A stretch of 64,000 bases of DNA from Deltaproteobacteria bacterium UBA1386. GTDB taxonomy: Bacteria; Desulfobacterota; Syntrophorhabdia; Syntrophorhabdales; Syntrophorhabdaceae. Of the stretch, positions 1 to 7,957 are shown in pieces. The notes under the pieces are model-generated. The model did not search any database. It had not been told where the DNA came from and saw only the letters and a program-made list of their open reading frames with translations. The position numbers and the translations under genes were made by a program. Positions within the stretch are counted from its first letter, which is position 1. Each line of letters begins with the position of its first letter. The DNA is taken from NCBI GenBank assembly GCA_002305765.1, contig DBQU01000118.1, positions 23,689-87,688 on the forward strand. The letters run 5' to 3'.

Positions 1-1
1 C

Positions 2-886
2 GCCGAGAGCCTTCCCCGCAGGCACAGACTGCCGCGCTTCTTCACCGTGAAGGCGCGGGCGACGGCGACCGTCGGCAGTGCCGAGCTGCGCGATGCCTAC
101 GACAGGATCTTCAAAGACTACGACCGGCACTGGCTGAGGGAAGCGGGCAAACCGGTCCGAAAGCTCATCGGGAAGATCGGGCACCCAAACCCGCGCACCA
201 TATTCGAGGCGGGGTGCGGAAGCGGGTACGCCACAGCCCTCCTCGCCGAGCGGTTCGGCCCATCCTGCCTGATAACGGCCGCCGACATATCACGGGAGAT
301 GATCGGTCTGGCCCGCAGACGGATCCGCGGAGCGGGTCACGACAATGTCAGGTTTCGCCGGCAGGACGCCCTGGGTGCGCTCACGCGGCTTGGCCCCTTC
401 GACCTCGTCTTCTCTAGCTGGGTCCTGGGATACATCCCTCTCAAACCCTTCTTTGAGACCGTTTCGGCCTCTCTCGTCGAGGGAGGCCGCCTCGCCTTTG
501 TCGTCCACCGGCAGAACTCTCCCACCCGGGAGTTGGAGATCTTCCGGCAACTCGTCGCCGACGATCCATCGGTGCTAAAAAAACGGATCCACTTCGATTT
601 TCCCGACGACCACCGGCACGTGGAAAGGCTCCTTGCTGAATCAGACCTTGTCCTCGAGGAATTGTCCGAGAACCGCATCACGTTCAGGTGCGTCTCTCCC
701 GAGGATGTCATGGAGCATCTCATAGGGTCCGGCGCCGGAACGGCCTTTTACGACGCCCTCGACCCGCGCCGCAGAGGAGAGATGGAGGAGCGATTCAAGA
801 AAACACTGTCCCGCAGAACGGGAAGGAAAGGCACCTTCGACGTGGCGCATGAATACGTCCTGTGCGTCGCGCGAAAGCCCGCCTGA
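2..886 (+). CDS. Class I SAM-dependent methyltransferase, 5' end outside window
   Basis: This is a Rossmann-fold methyltransferase. The glycine-rich SAM-binding motif I (FEAGCGSGYA) is followed by an acidic strand end (AADIS) and a typical post-motif segment (FDLVFSSWVLGYI). The substrate is not evident. The frame stays open to the left edge of the window. A GTG at 47 could start a 279-residue protein, but no ribosome binding site precedes it, so the gene probably begins outside and may carry another N-terminal domain. Glucokinase follows 39 bp downstream on the same strand. Confidence 0.75.
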   Translation, partial: AESLPRRHRLPRFFTVKARATATVGSAELRDAYDRIFKDYDRHWLREAGKPVRKLIGKIGHPNPRTIFEAGCGSGYATALLAERFGPSCLITAADISREMIGLARRRIRGAGHDNVRFRRQDALGALTRLGPFDLVFSSWVLGYIPLKPFFETVSASLVEGGRLAFVVHRQNSPTRELEIFRQLVADDPSVLKKRIHFDFPDDHRHVERLLAESDLVLEELSENRITFRCVSPEDVMEHLIGSGAGTAFYDALDPRRRGEMEERFKKTLSRRTGRKGTFDVAHEYVLCVARKPA

Positions 887-925
887 GTCCGCGGAACGCA
901 TGGCGCGCGAAAAGGAGGGAAGACC

Positions 926-1885
926 ATGGAGAACATCATCGCTGTCGATATAGGAGGGACGAACAGCCGCTTCGCCCATTTTACCGTCGACAACAACGGG
1001 GGTCTGTCGTGCGTCGGCACGGTGAAACTGAAGACGGCAAGCACCTCGTCCCTCGACGACCTTATCGACAGGGCCCTCGCTTCGGGGTCCATACCGGCGG
1101 GGGTTCACTGGAACACCGTGGTCCTTGCCGTCCCGGGGGCCGTCAAGGAGAACACCTACGCCTCACTGGCGAACGTCCCCTGGGAGGTGGACGTATCCGG
1201 CCTCCGGGTGCGCTGGGGCGCCACGAGAATATTCCTCATCAACGACTTCGTGGCCCAGGCGTTCGCCTGCCCCCTTGCGAAAAGACTGGAGACGGAGACG
1301 GTGCAGACCGGGGTCGCCGAGCCCCGCGCCGCCATGGCGGTGGTGGGCGCCGGAACCGGCCTCGGACACTGCGCCCTCGTGGCCACGGACGGGGGGGACT
1401 TCCTGCCCCTGCCTTCGGAGGCCGGCCACGCCGCGTTCCCCTTCTACGGAAAGACCGAAACGGCATACCGCGATTTCCTGATGGAAAGGACCGGAGCGGA
1501 GTATCCCTATGGCGATATCGTCGTGAGCGGACCGGGTCTCACCAACCTCCACGCCTTCCTGACGGGACGGGAGATACCCCCGAAAGACATCGTCGCCGAG
1601 ATCGCCCCGGAATCGGAGACAACGGTCCTCTTCGCGCGCTTCTACGCCCGCGCCTGCCGCAATTACGCGCTGACGGTCCTCGCGCTGGGAGGGCTCTTCA
1701 TAGCCGGCGGAGTTGCCATGAAGAACCCCTTCCTCGTCGTGAACGACCATTTCAGGAAGGAGTTCGGTGAATCCCGGCACTACGGCCCGATGCTGAGACA
1801 GATCCCCGTATCCCTCATAGCGAGCGAGGACAGCGGTCTGTGGGGGGCGGCAAATTATGGAATGATGAAAGGCAAAGGCGGGTAA
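926..1885 (+). CDS. glk: Glucokinase (PF02685 type)
   Basis: This 319-residue protein should phosphorylate glucose with ATP to glucose 6-phosphate in the cytoplasm. It shows the phosphate-1 motif DIGGTNSRF near the N-terminus, the catalytic Asp in INDFVAQA, the GAGTGLG loop, the sugar-binding SEAGHAAF segment (Glu and His), and the late GGLFIAGGVAMKN adenosine motif. Length and motif order fit proteobacterial Glk rather than the ROK family. A strong AAAGGAGGG site precedes the ATG. Confidence 0.9.
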   Translation: MENIIAVDIGGTNSRFAHFTVDNNGGLSCVGTVKLKTASTSSLDDLIDRALASGSIPAGVHWNTVVLAVPGAVKENTYASLANVPWEVDVSGLRVRWGATRIFLINDFVAQAFACPLAKRLETETVQTGVAEPRAAMAVVGAGTGLGHCALVATDGGDFLPLPSEAGHAAFPFYGKTETAYRDFLMERTGAEYPYGDIVVSGPGLTNLHAFLTGREIPPKDIVAEIAPESETTVLFARFYARACRNYALTVLALGGLFIAGGVAMKNPFLVVNDHFRKEFGESRHYGPMLRQIPVSLIASEDSGLWGAANYGMMKGKGG

Positions 1886-2014
1886 CGAACGGGTAATAGA
1901 CAATAGGTCATGGGTCATGGGAAAAGAAGGAGGAAGCCAGGGGCGGGTGATCGCCGACTGGCGTGAAAGATAGTCTCAGGTTTCAGGGAGAAAAAACATC
2001 AAAGGAGGGTGTTC

Positions 2015-2983
2015 ATGGCGGGTGGTAGAGAGATCAAGGCGAAGGGAATGAACGTGAAGAAGTTCATCGAGGAAAAGGCGGCCGAGATACAGGCGGCCGT
2101 CGGCAAGGGGGTGGCAATCAACGCCCTGTCGGGCGGGGTCGATTCATCGGTGGTCACCATGCTGGGCCACAAGGCGCTGGGTGAGAGGCTGAAGACCTAT
2201 TTCATCGACACCGGCCTCATGCGAAAAGACGAGCCGCAGCGCATACAGGCGATATTCAAGAGCCTCGGCGTCACCATAGAGATCGTCGACGCGAAGGCGA
2301 AGTTTTTCAAGGCGCTCAAGGGGTTGACGGACCCGGAGGAAAAACGCGAGGCCATAACCCAGACATTCTACAAGGATGTCTTCGGCAAGCTCGTCACGAA
2401 GAGCAAGGCGAAATACCTTCTCCAGGGAACGATCCTCACCGACATCGACGAGACGGTCGCGGGTATCAAGAGGCAGCACAACGTCTTCGAACAGCTCGGC
2501 ATAGACCCTAAGAAGGCCTTCGGCTATCATATCCTGGAACCTCTCGTGCAGCTCCGGAAGGACGGCGTGAGGAAGGTCGGTTCGGCCCTGGGTCTTCCCG
2601 CATCCATGTACAAGAGGATACCTTTCCCGGGTCCGGCGCTGGCCGCCCGTGTCGTCGGTGAGGTCACACCGGAAAAGGTGGAGATCGTGAGGCTCGCCAC
2701 GGTCGTCGTCGAGGAAGAGCTTGCGAAGGTGAAGGCCTTCCAGTACCTCGCCATCCTCCACGAGGACAGGATGACGGGGATGCGCGATGGGAGAAGGGAC
2801 TTCGGCCGGCAGATCGAGGTCAGGTGCTGGGATTCCGTGGACGCCCGCAAGGCCACGCCGACGAACCTCCCCTTCTCGAAGCTTACCCGCATAGCCTCGA
2901 GGATCTGCAAGGAAGTTCCCGGTGTCGTGAGCGTGACCTACAACATCGCCGCGAAACCGCCTTCAACGATAGAGGCGATATAA
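2015..2983 (+). CDS. GMP synthase ATP-pyrophosphatase subunit (GuaA C-terminal half only)
   Basis: The protein has the ATP-PPase P-loop SGGVDSS (about residue 32), then the GMP synthetase C-terminal dimerisation domain ending in TYNIAAKPPSTIEAI. It would adenylate XMP and aminate it to GMP. The usual bacterial enzyme has an N-terminal glutaminase of about 200 residues; here it is absent and no glutaminase subunit gene lies nearby, an arrangement known as the archaeal split form. ATG 2015 is chosen over GTG 2009 because AAAGGAGGG ends 5 bases upstream of the ATG. It could supply GMP with a distant glutaminase or with ammonia, or be a paralogue of a full-length GuaA. Confidence 0.85.
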   Translation: MAGGREIKAKGMNVKKFIEEKAAEIQAAVGKGVAINALSGGVDSSVVTMLGHKALGERLKTYFIDTGLMRKDEPQRIQAIFKSLGVTIEIVDAKAKFFKALKGLTDPEEKREAITQTFYKDVFGKLVTKSKAKYLLQGTILTDIDETVAGIKRQHNVFEQLGIDPKKAFGYHILEPLVQLRKDGVRKVGSALGLPASMYKRIPFPGPALAARVVGEVTPEKVEIVRLATVVVEEELAKVKAFQYLAILHEDRMTGMRDGRRDFGRQIEVRCWDSVDARKATPTNLPFSKLTRIASRICKEVPGVVSVTYNIAAKPPSTIEAI

Positions 2984-3020
2984 AGAAAGTTCAAGGTTCA
3001 AGGGCGAGGAGAAGGAACGG

Positions 3021-3869
3021 ATGGTCGACCGGGGATTTGTCATCAGGCAGATGACGCTCGAGGATGTTGAGGTTGCCGTGGAATGGGCGGCTGAGGAGGG
3101 GTGGAACCCGGGTCTCAGCGACGCCGCCTGCTTTTATCACGCGGACCCCGGTGGTTTCTTCATCGGGGAGGTGGACGGCCGACCGGTAGGATGCATCTGT
3201 GCCGTGTCCTATGGAGAGGCCTTCGGTTTCATCGGCTTCTACATCGTCAGGAAAGACCTGCGCGGGAAATGGTATGGCGTTGAGCTCGGAAGGCGGGCGA
3301 TGACCCGCCTTGGCGACCGGAACGTCGGCATAGACGGGGTGGTGGCGAAGATCCGGAACTACGAGAAGTTCGGTTTCGCGCTCGCCCACAGGAACATACG
3401 GTACGAAGGCCGGGGGGGAGCGGTATCGGGTTTAGCGGGTATCGTTGACCTCGCGACCCTCCCCTTCGATACCATCGTCTCCTATGATTCGGCCATCTTC
3501 CCCGCGCCCCGGGCCACATTTCTGGAGAAGTGGGTGATCCGCCCCGACGGGGCCTCCATGGGCTTTACCGAAGACGGGGAGCTCAAAGGTTACGGCGTCA
3601 TGCGCCCCTGCAGGACGGGATTCAAGATAGGCCCTCTTTTCGCGGATTCTCCGGACATCGCCGAGCGGCTGTTCGACGCTCTCAAGGCAAGGGCGCCGGA
3701 AGAGGCGCCGGTCTTCCTGGACCTTCCGGCGATAAACCCGGCCGCTGTCGCCTTTGCCCGGAAACGAAACATGACCCCTGTGTTCGAAACAGGCAGGATG
3801 TACAGCAGGGAGGCACCCGCCGTCCCCATGGAGAAGGTCTTCGGCATCACAAGTTTCGAACTGGGCTGA
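3021..3869 (+). CDS. Two-domain GNAT family N-acetyltransferase
   Basis: The 282-residue protein begins with an acyl-CoA N-acetyltransferase fold (about residues 5-130). The region FYIVRKDLRGKWYGVELGRR matches the acetyl-CoA pyrophosphate-binding strand and helix. A second domain of about 130 residues resembles the Acetyltransf_18 extension seen in YitH-like proteins (MGFTEDGELKGYGVMRPC, then the conserved C-terminal FDALKAR and EKVFGITSFELG). The substrate is unknown. It follows the GMP synthase gene by 37 bp and may share its transcript. Confidence 0.8.
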   Translation: MVDRGFVIRQMTLEDVEVAVEWAAEEGWNPGLSDAACFYHADPGGFFIGEVDGRPVGCICAVSYGEAFGFIGFYIVRKDLRGKWYGVELGRRAMTRLGDRNVGIDGVVAKIRNYEKFGFALAHRNIRYEGRGGAVSGLAGIVDLATLPFDTIVSYDSAIFPAPRATFLEKWVIRPDGASMGFTEDGELKGYGVMRPCRTGFKIGPLFADSPDIAERLFDALKARAPEEAPVFLDLPAINPAAVAFARKRNMTPVFETGRMYSREAPAVPMEKVFGITSFELG

Positions 3870-3955
3870 GAGGACCGGGGATACCTCACCAAATCCGTTG
3901 AAAAGCAGCTATACTTGAATTAGGCAGAGATCATGCGCGAAGGAGATGATGTGCG

Positions 3956-4360
3956 ATGCTCATGCCGACAAAGATACTCGTGCCCACCGATTTCTCGGAG
4001 CATTCCGACAGGGCGCTGGAACAGGCGCTCGATATCGCAAGAGAGTACCAGGCCAAGGTCTTCGTCACCCATGTCATAGTCGTCGTCCGTCCCGAGTTCG
4101 AGAACGCGCTCCGATGGGAGGCGCAGGAGAGGCTGAAGAACCAGCTAGACAGGTTCCCCCGGGCCAGGCACCTCGATGTGGCAACCGATGTCCGGACTGG
4201 TATCGTCTATGAGGAGATCCTGAAGGAAAGCGAGGAAAACGGGATCGATCTGATCGTGATCGCCTCCCTCGGTCAATCGGGTATCGCAAAATACCTTGTC
4301 GGTGGCGTGGCCAGGAACGTGCTGAAAGGCTCGAAATGTCCCGTGCTGTTGACGAAGTGA
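3956..4360 (+). CDS. Universal stress protein, UspA family
   Basis: This 134-residue single-domain Usp has the usual start (KILVPTDFSEHSDRALEQAL), a central VRTGIVYEEIL strand and the C-terminal nucleotide loop. Compared with the ATP-binding consensus G-x2-G-x9-G-S/T, the first glycine is Ala (ASLGQSG) and the last S/T is Gly (LVGGVARNVL), so ATP binding may be weakened. ATG 3956 lies about 10 bases after AAGGAGA; an in-frame ATG at 3962 is less well placed. Confidence 0.85.
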   Translation: MLMPTKILVPTDFSEHSDRALEQALDIAREYQAKVFVTHVIVVVRPEFENALRWEAQERLKNQLDRFPRARHLDVATDVRTGIVYEEILKESEENGIDLIVIASLGQSGIAKYLVGGVARNVLKGSKCPVLLTK

Positions 4361-4454
4361 GAACGTTGGGAGACCCTGCACGGGGCCAGGGTCAGGCTTA
4401 GGCGGGCGAGCAGGCATGTCCTGGCGCCGTCGACATACACAAGGGGGTGTGCCA

Positions 4455-4757
4455 ATGTACACACGACTGATCCTGGTGAACTTTGGACCGGGAATGCATT
4501 CAACGGGGGAGATGGTCGCCGACACGTTCGCGCCTATATACAAGACGATGAGGGGCTTCAAGGGCGCGACATTCTTCGCCGACCGCGAAACGGGAGAATG
4601 CGGCGCGCTGAGCCTGTGGGAATCGAAGGAGGACGCCGAGGCCGCCACGGTGAGCCTGTGGCCAAAGCTGCAGGAGGTCGCGGGCGGCCTGCTCAAGGGG
4701 CCACCCCTCGTGCGGACCTTTGAGCTGTACGAGCCCAGGGAACTGCCGCCGGAATAG
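4455..4757 (+). CDS. Small dimeric alpha/beta-barrel (ABM-like) protein
   Basis: The 100-residue protein resembles antibiotic-biosynthesis-monooxygenase or YdhR-like ferredoxin-fold proteins: a first strand (TRLILVNFGPG), a helix (EMVADTFAPIYKTM), the F-K-G-A-T-F-F strand, and a S-L-W-E-S-K-E-D-A-E-A segment. No cofactor site is evident and the substrate is unknown. ATG 4455 follows AAGGGGGTG by about 6 bases, so an upstream in-frame ATG at 4416 is not used here. Confidence 0.6.
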   Translation: MYTRLILVNFGPGMHSTGEMVADTFAPIYKTMRGFKGATFFADRETGECGALSLWESKEDAEAATVSLWPKLQEVAGGLLKGPPLVRTFELYEPRELPPE

Positions 4758-4760
4758 GAC

Positions 4761-4788
4761 TTGACAGATGGAAAAGGCGTGCTAGTAT
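4761..4788 (+). promoter_or_regulatory. Sigma-70 promoter of candidate small RNA
   Basis: TTGACA (4761-4766) and TAGTAT (4783-4788) are separated by 16 bases. It lies directly after the stop codon of the ABM-like gene and just before a run of hairpins with no open frame. Confidence 0.6.
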
Positions 4789-4794
4789 TGTACT

Positions 4795-4940
4795 AAAGGG
4801 CGGATGAGCCCAGGCAACGAGTAAATGAAGGGACTATCTGAGTCGAAGGAGCCTAACTTCGAACCTCTTCATTGAAAGTGGAAGACAGGATTCAAACGCG
4901 CGTGAACCTGTTGCAGCTTGGGAATCCACCCTCTTTTTTT
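4795..4940 (+). ncRNA. Candidate small structured RNA with its own terminator
   Basis: A transcript starting near 4795 would fold into three hairpins. Hairpin 0 is GGGC 4798-4801 with GCCC 4808-4811. Hairpin 1 is AATGAAG 4824-4830 with CTTCATT 4867-4873, enclosing TCGAAG 4843-4848 with CTTCGA 4857-4862. Hairpin 2 is GTGGA 4878-4882 with TCCAC 4925-4929, enclosing ACAGG plus TTCA (4885-4894, one bulge) with TGAACCTGT 4903-4911. Seven T residues follow at 4934-4940, as in an intrinsic terminator. It does not match the 4.5S, tmRNA or RNase P consensus I know. Family unknown. Confidence 0.5.
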
Positions 4941-5372
4941 GTACGGCGGTCACAGTCCCCCCGGATTCCACGCGTCGAGGTCACGGCAAGGGGCATCGCA
5001 CGCATCTCACCTCGCTCATGTCTGCAGGACCGATGGCCGCAGGGGGAGTGGCGGGTCAGGTCACCATGCCTTTGACACTCAGGTGCTTTTATGTTAACTT
5101 TTGTCATGTCCGACACGTCAACAGGCCGGCTCCGTTTCATCTGCCATCTTCCCGTGGACATTCCCAGGTTCGCCTTCAAGACAGTTCTTTAAAAGCAGAC
5201 AGCGACCGCATCACCCGGGCAGGAACGTCACCCGGTTACTTTTCCCCAATACTCAGAGTGGTGATGCCAGGGTGTTCGGCTTCAAGGACACAGGGAAGAA
5301 CGGGACGGGCCTCAACGCGACCGGATAACGAAGGGAGATTCCTTCGCCAGAGAACATCCAGGGGGTGATGTT
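4941..5372. other. 432-bp intergenic region, no gene recognised
   Basis: Short open frames on both strands have no recognisable composition or ribosome binding sites. A TTGACA at 5072-5077 has no good -10 partner. The promoter of the downstream rnk-like gene presumably lies here but I cannot place it. Confidence 0.5.
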
Positions 5373-5780
5373 GTGAAGACAGGCGAGATCTACATAACAG
5401 AGCACGACATGCAGAGACTTCGGGCGTTGATCGAGATATACGGCGGGGGTGACGCGCCCTATCTTGAGCGCCTGGAGGAGGAACTCGACAGGGCGAAGGT
5501 GGTGGGCCCCAGAGAGATCCCCGCCGACGTCGTCACCATGAACTCCGTCGTTCGCATCAAGGACCTCGATACCGGGGAAGAAAGGTCCTTTGCCCTTGTG
5601 TTCCCCAACAAAACGGGCATGGGGGAGAAGGCCGTCTCCGTTCTGGCGCCCATCGGATGTGCCCTCATCGGCTGCCGTGAAGGAGACAGTCTCAACTGGG
5701 AGGTCCCGGCAGGGACGAGGAGGATACAGATAACCCAGATCGTCTATCAGCCGGAGCGGATCGGCAACTACGAACTGTAG
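5373..5780 (+). CDS. rnk: Rnk-like GreA/GreB C-terminal domain protein
   Basis: This 135-residue protein matches Rnk, the nucleoside diphosphate kinase regulator: a short N-terminal coiled-coil (EHDMQRLRALIEIY, LERLEEELDRAKVV) and a GreA/GreB-like C-terminal domain (VVTMNSVVRIKDLDTGEE, KAVSVLAPIGCALIGCREGD, WEVPAGTRRIQI). Rnk binds RNA polymerase near the secondary channel in related bacteria. The length equals the usual 136 residues. The start is a GTG 8 bases after AGGGGG. Confidence 0.85.
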   Translation: MKTGEIYITEHDMQRLRALIEIYGGGDAPYLERLEEELDRAKVVGPREIPADVVTMNSVVRIKDLDTGEERSFALVFPNKTGMGEKAVSVLAPIGCALIGCREGDSLNWEVPAGTRRIQITQIVYQPERIGNYEL

Positions 5781-5834
5781 CCGAAGTGGAAAAGATCCTT
5801 CGGTCTATGATAGATTTTCAGCCAGGGAGAAGGC

Positions 5835-6488
5835 ATGGACACTGAATCCGCCATATGCGACCTCGACGTAGTTCTCTTTGACTTTGGTGGCGTTCTCGCC
5901 GACGAAGGGTTCGCGAACGGGCTCCGGGCCATCGCTGAGTCGCACGGGCTCGACGAGACGGGCTTCCTCAACCTCGCTCGCGATCTCATTCACAGTACCG
6001 GATACATCACCGGCCACGGCCGTGAGCGAACCTACTGGCAGGCCATCCGCAGGGCAACGGGGATCACCGGCGACGATACCACCCTTCGCAACGAGATCCT
6101 CTCCCGATTCACCCTCCGGCCCTGGATGTTCGCTATCGTGAAGAGACTGCGAACGTCCGGCATCCGCGTCGTCATCCTCAGCGATCAGACCAACTGGCTC
6201 GACGAACTGAATGAACTCCACCGTTTCTTCAAAGACTTCAACATTGTGTACAATAGCTACCACCTCGGTAAGAGCAAAGCCGACCCCACCCACTTCTCCG
6301 ACACCATCTCCAATCTCAAAGCGCCCCCCGGCCGCATGCTCTTCATAGACGACGACGCAGGCCACTGCGAAAGGGCCCGTATGGCGGGCATGAACGCCAT
6401 CCGCTTCGCCGGCCGCCAACAATTCCTGGAAGACCTCTCCCAATACTGCCCCGGCGACTGGGCGGAACAACGACAAGACACAGTCTGA
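5835..6488 (+). CDS. HAD-superfamily hydrolase (subfamily IA)
   Basis: The four HAD motifs are present: DFGGVL (nucleophile Asp at residue 16; Gly in place of the second Asp, as in YihX-type members), S in VVILSDQTNW, Lys in HLGKSKADP, and the acidic pair in FIDDDAGHCERA. The long cap inserted after motif I is subfamily I. A phosphatase or related activity on a small phosphorylated compound is expected; the substrate is unknown. The gene ends at a convergent junction holding a composite repeat element. Confidence 0.8.
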   Translation: MDTESAICDLDVVLFDFGGVLADEGFANGLRAIAESHGLDETGFLNLARDLIHSTGYITGHGRERTYWQAIRRATGITGDDTTLRNEILSRFTLRPWMFAIVKRLRTSGIRVVILSDQTNWLDELNELHRFFKDFNIVYNSYHLGKSKADPTHFSDTISNLKAPPGRMLFIDDDAGHCERARMAGMNAIRFAGRQQFLEDLSQYCPGDWAEQRQDTV

Positions 6489-6492
6489 AAGA

Positions 6493-6940
6493 CCTATCTC
6501 ACGCCCGCTTCGCTCGAGCACGCAGAGATCGCAGAGAAAAGATTCGGCCGGATTTCGAAGCCTTCCAAAATCCGGCCGGCTTTGCATCCCGTCTTCGACG
6601 GGGGGCAAGAAGAGAGTTTTCTTTTCAGGTGGAACTGATGGGGAGAGGAGAGGAGCTGTGGGGTTGGGTAGTGTAGGGGTTGGAGGATGGAGCATAGGAC
6701 CTATAGGACATATAGGACCCATAGGACCTATGACTACAGGGGGGATGAGGGGGGACAGGTTCTTTAAGGATAAGGATATTATTTTCTCTCCCGCCGGGAC
6801 GGCGGGACGAGAAGACCGCCGGATCTTGGCAGGCTCCGAGATCCGGCGGCAGTCTTTTCTCTCTTTTCTCCTCTCTTTGCGATCTCTGCGGACTCGAGAG
6901 AGGAGCGCAAGCGACGAACGGGCGAGAGATATGTCTTTGT
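6493..6940. repeat. Composite palindromic intergenic element, copy 1
   Basis: This non-coding element fills a convergent junction. Its left half (6494-6640) runs CTCACGCCCGCTTCG, CTCGAG, GCAGAGATCGCAGAG, then a hairpin (GGCCGGATTT with AAATCCGGCC), then GCATCCCGTC-TTC-GACGGG. Its right half (about 6780-6935) repeats the same modules in reverse complement with changed hairpin stems (CCGCCGGATCT with AGATCCGGCGG). The centre holds CATAGGACCTATAGG-type short repeats (6690-6740). A second copy lies at 38484-38776. No open frame fits a transposase. Confidence 0.75.
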
Positions 6941-6947
6941 CTTCCGC

Positions 6948-7943
6948 CTACCCCGCCTGCTCTATCGCCACCGCTACCGAGACGGTCGCGCCGACCATGG
7001 GGTTGTTGCCCATGCCGAGGAAGCCCATCATCTCGACGTGCGCCGGGACCGATGACGACCCCGCGAACTGCGCGTCCGAGTGCATCCGGCCCATCGTGTC
7101 CGTCATGCCGTATGATGCCGGGCCGGCGGCCATGTTGTCGGGATGGAGCGTCCGCCCCGTACCGCCTCCTGACGCGACAGAGAAGTATTTCCTCCCCATC
7201 TCGATGCACTCCTTCTTGTACGTGCCGGCCACGGGGTGCTGGAAACGGGTGGGGTTCGTCGAATTGCCGGTGATGGAGACGTCGACCTTCTCGTGCTGCA
7301 TGATGGCCACGCCCTCACGGACATCATCGGCGCCATAGCATCTGACGGCAGCCCTGTCACCCTTCGAATAGGGCCGGGTTTCCGCGATCTCGAGGTTTCC
7401 CGAGTGGTAGTCGAATTTCGTCCGCACGTAGGTGAACCCGTTTATCCGGGAGATGATCTGTGCCGCGTCCTTCCCGAGACCGTTCAGGACGACCTGCAGG
7501 GGCTCCTTGCGGACCTTGTTGGCTGATTTGGCGATGCCGATGGCGCCTTCAGCGGCGGCAAAGGACTCATGCCCCGCCAGAAAGGCAAAGCACTTCGTCT
7601 CTTCCCTCAAAAGCATGGCGGCCAGGTTCCCGTGTCCCAGGCCCACCTTCCTGTCGTCTGCCACGGAACCGGGGATGCAAAAGGCCTGCAGTCCTTCGCC
7701 TATAGCCTCAGCCGCGTCTGCCGCCTTTGTGCACCCCTTCTTTATCGCGATGGCCGCGCCGACGACATACGCCCATCCGGCGTTCTCGAAGCATATCGGC
7801 TGGGTCTCCTTCGCTATCTTGTAAGGGTCTATGCCTTTGGCGTCACAGACAGCCTTCGCGTCCTCTATCGACTTTATACCGTACTTGCCGAGCGCGGCGC
7901 TGATCTGCGCGATCCTTCTATCGTAGTTCTCGAAAAGTGCCAT
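6948..7943 (-). CDS. GGGtGRT family protein, function unknown
   Basis: The 331-residue protein carries the family-defining SGGGTGRTLHPDN segment near residue 270. The rest is Gly/Ala-rich with conserved-looking Cys residues (AVCDAK, QPICFENAG, KKGCTKAAD, QAFCIPGS, TKCFAFLAGHE, VRCYGADD). The family typically sits beside a NifU-like scaffold gene, as here (14 bp away, same strand), and is common in anaerobes. A role in Fe-S or metal-centre handling is inference from that pairing; no activity is established to my knowledge. A good GGAGG lies upstream of the ATG. Confidence 0.75.
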   Translation of the reverse strand: MALFENYDRRIAQISAALGKYGIKSIEDAKAVCDAKGIDPYKIAKETQPICFENAGWAYVVGAAIAIKKGCTKAADAAEAIGEGLQAFCIPGSVADDRKVGLGHGNLAAMLLREETKCFAFLAGHESFAAAEGAIGIAKSANKVRKEPLQVVLNGLGKDAAQIISRINGFTYVRTKFDYHSGNLEIAETRPYSKGDRAAVRCYGADDVREGVAIMQHEKVDVSITGNSTNPTRFQHPVAGTYKKECIEMGRKYFSVASGGGTGRTLHPDNMAAGPASYGMTDTMGRMHSDAQFAGSSSVPAHVEMMGFLGMGNNPMVGATVSVAVAIEQAG

Positions 7944-7957
7944 GTCGTCATCCCTCC

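Noticed and set aside
4795..4940. Assignment of the small RNA to 6S, SRP or a hammerhead/riboswitch class
   Set aside because: Key conserved bases of those families are not visible; only promoter, stems and terminator can be supported.
4872..5368. Several 60-116-codon frames downstream of the candidate small RNA
   Set aside because: No ribosome binding sites, no recognisable protein features, and mutually overlapping on both strands.
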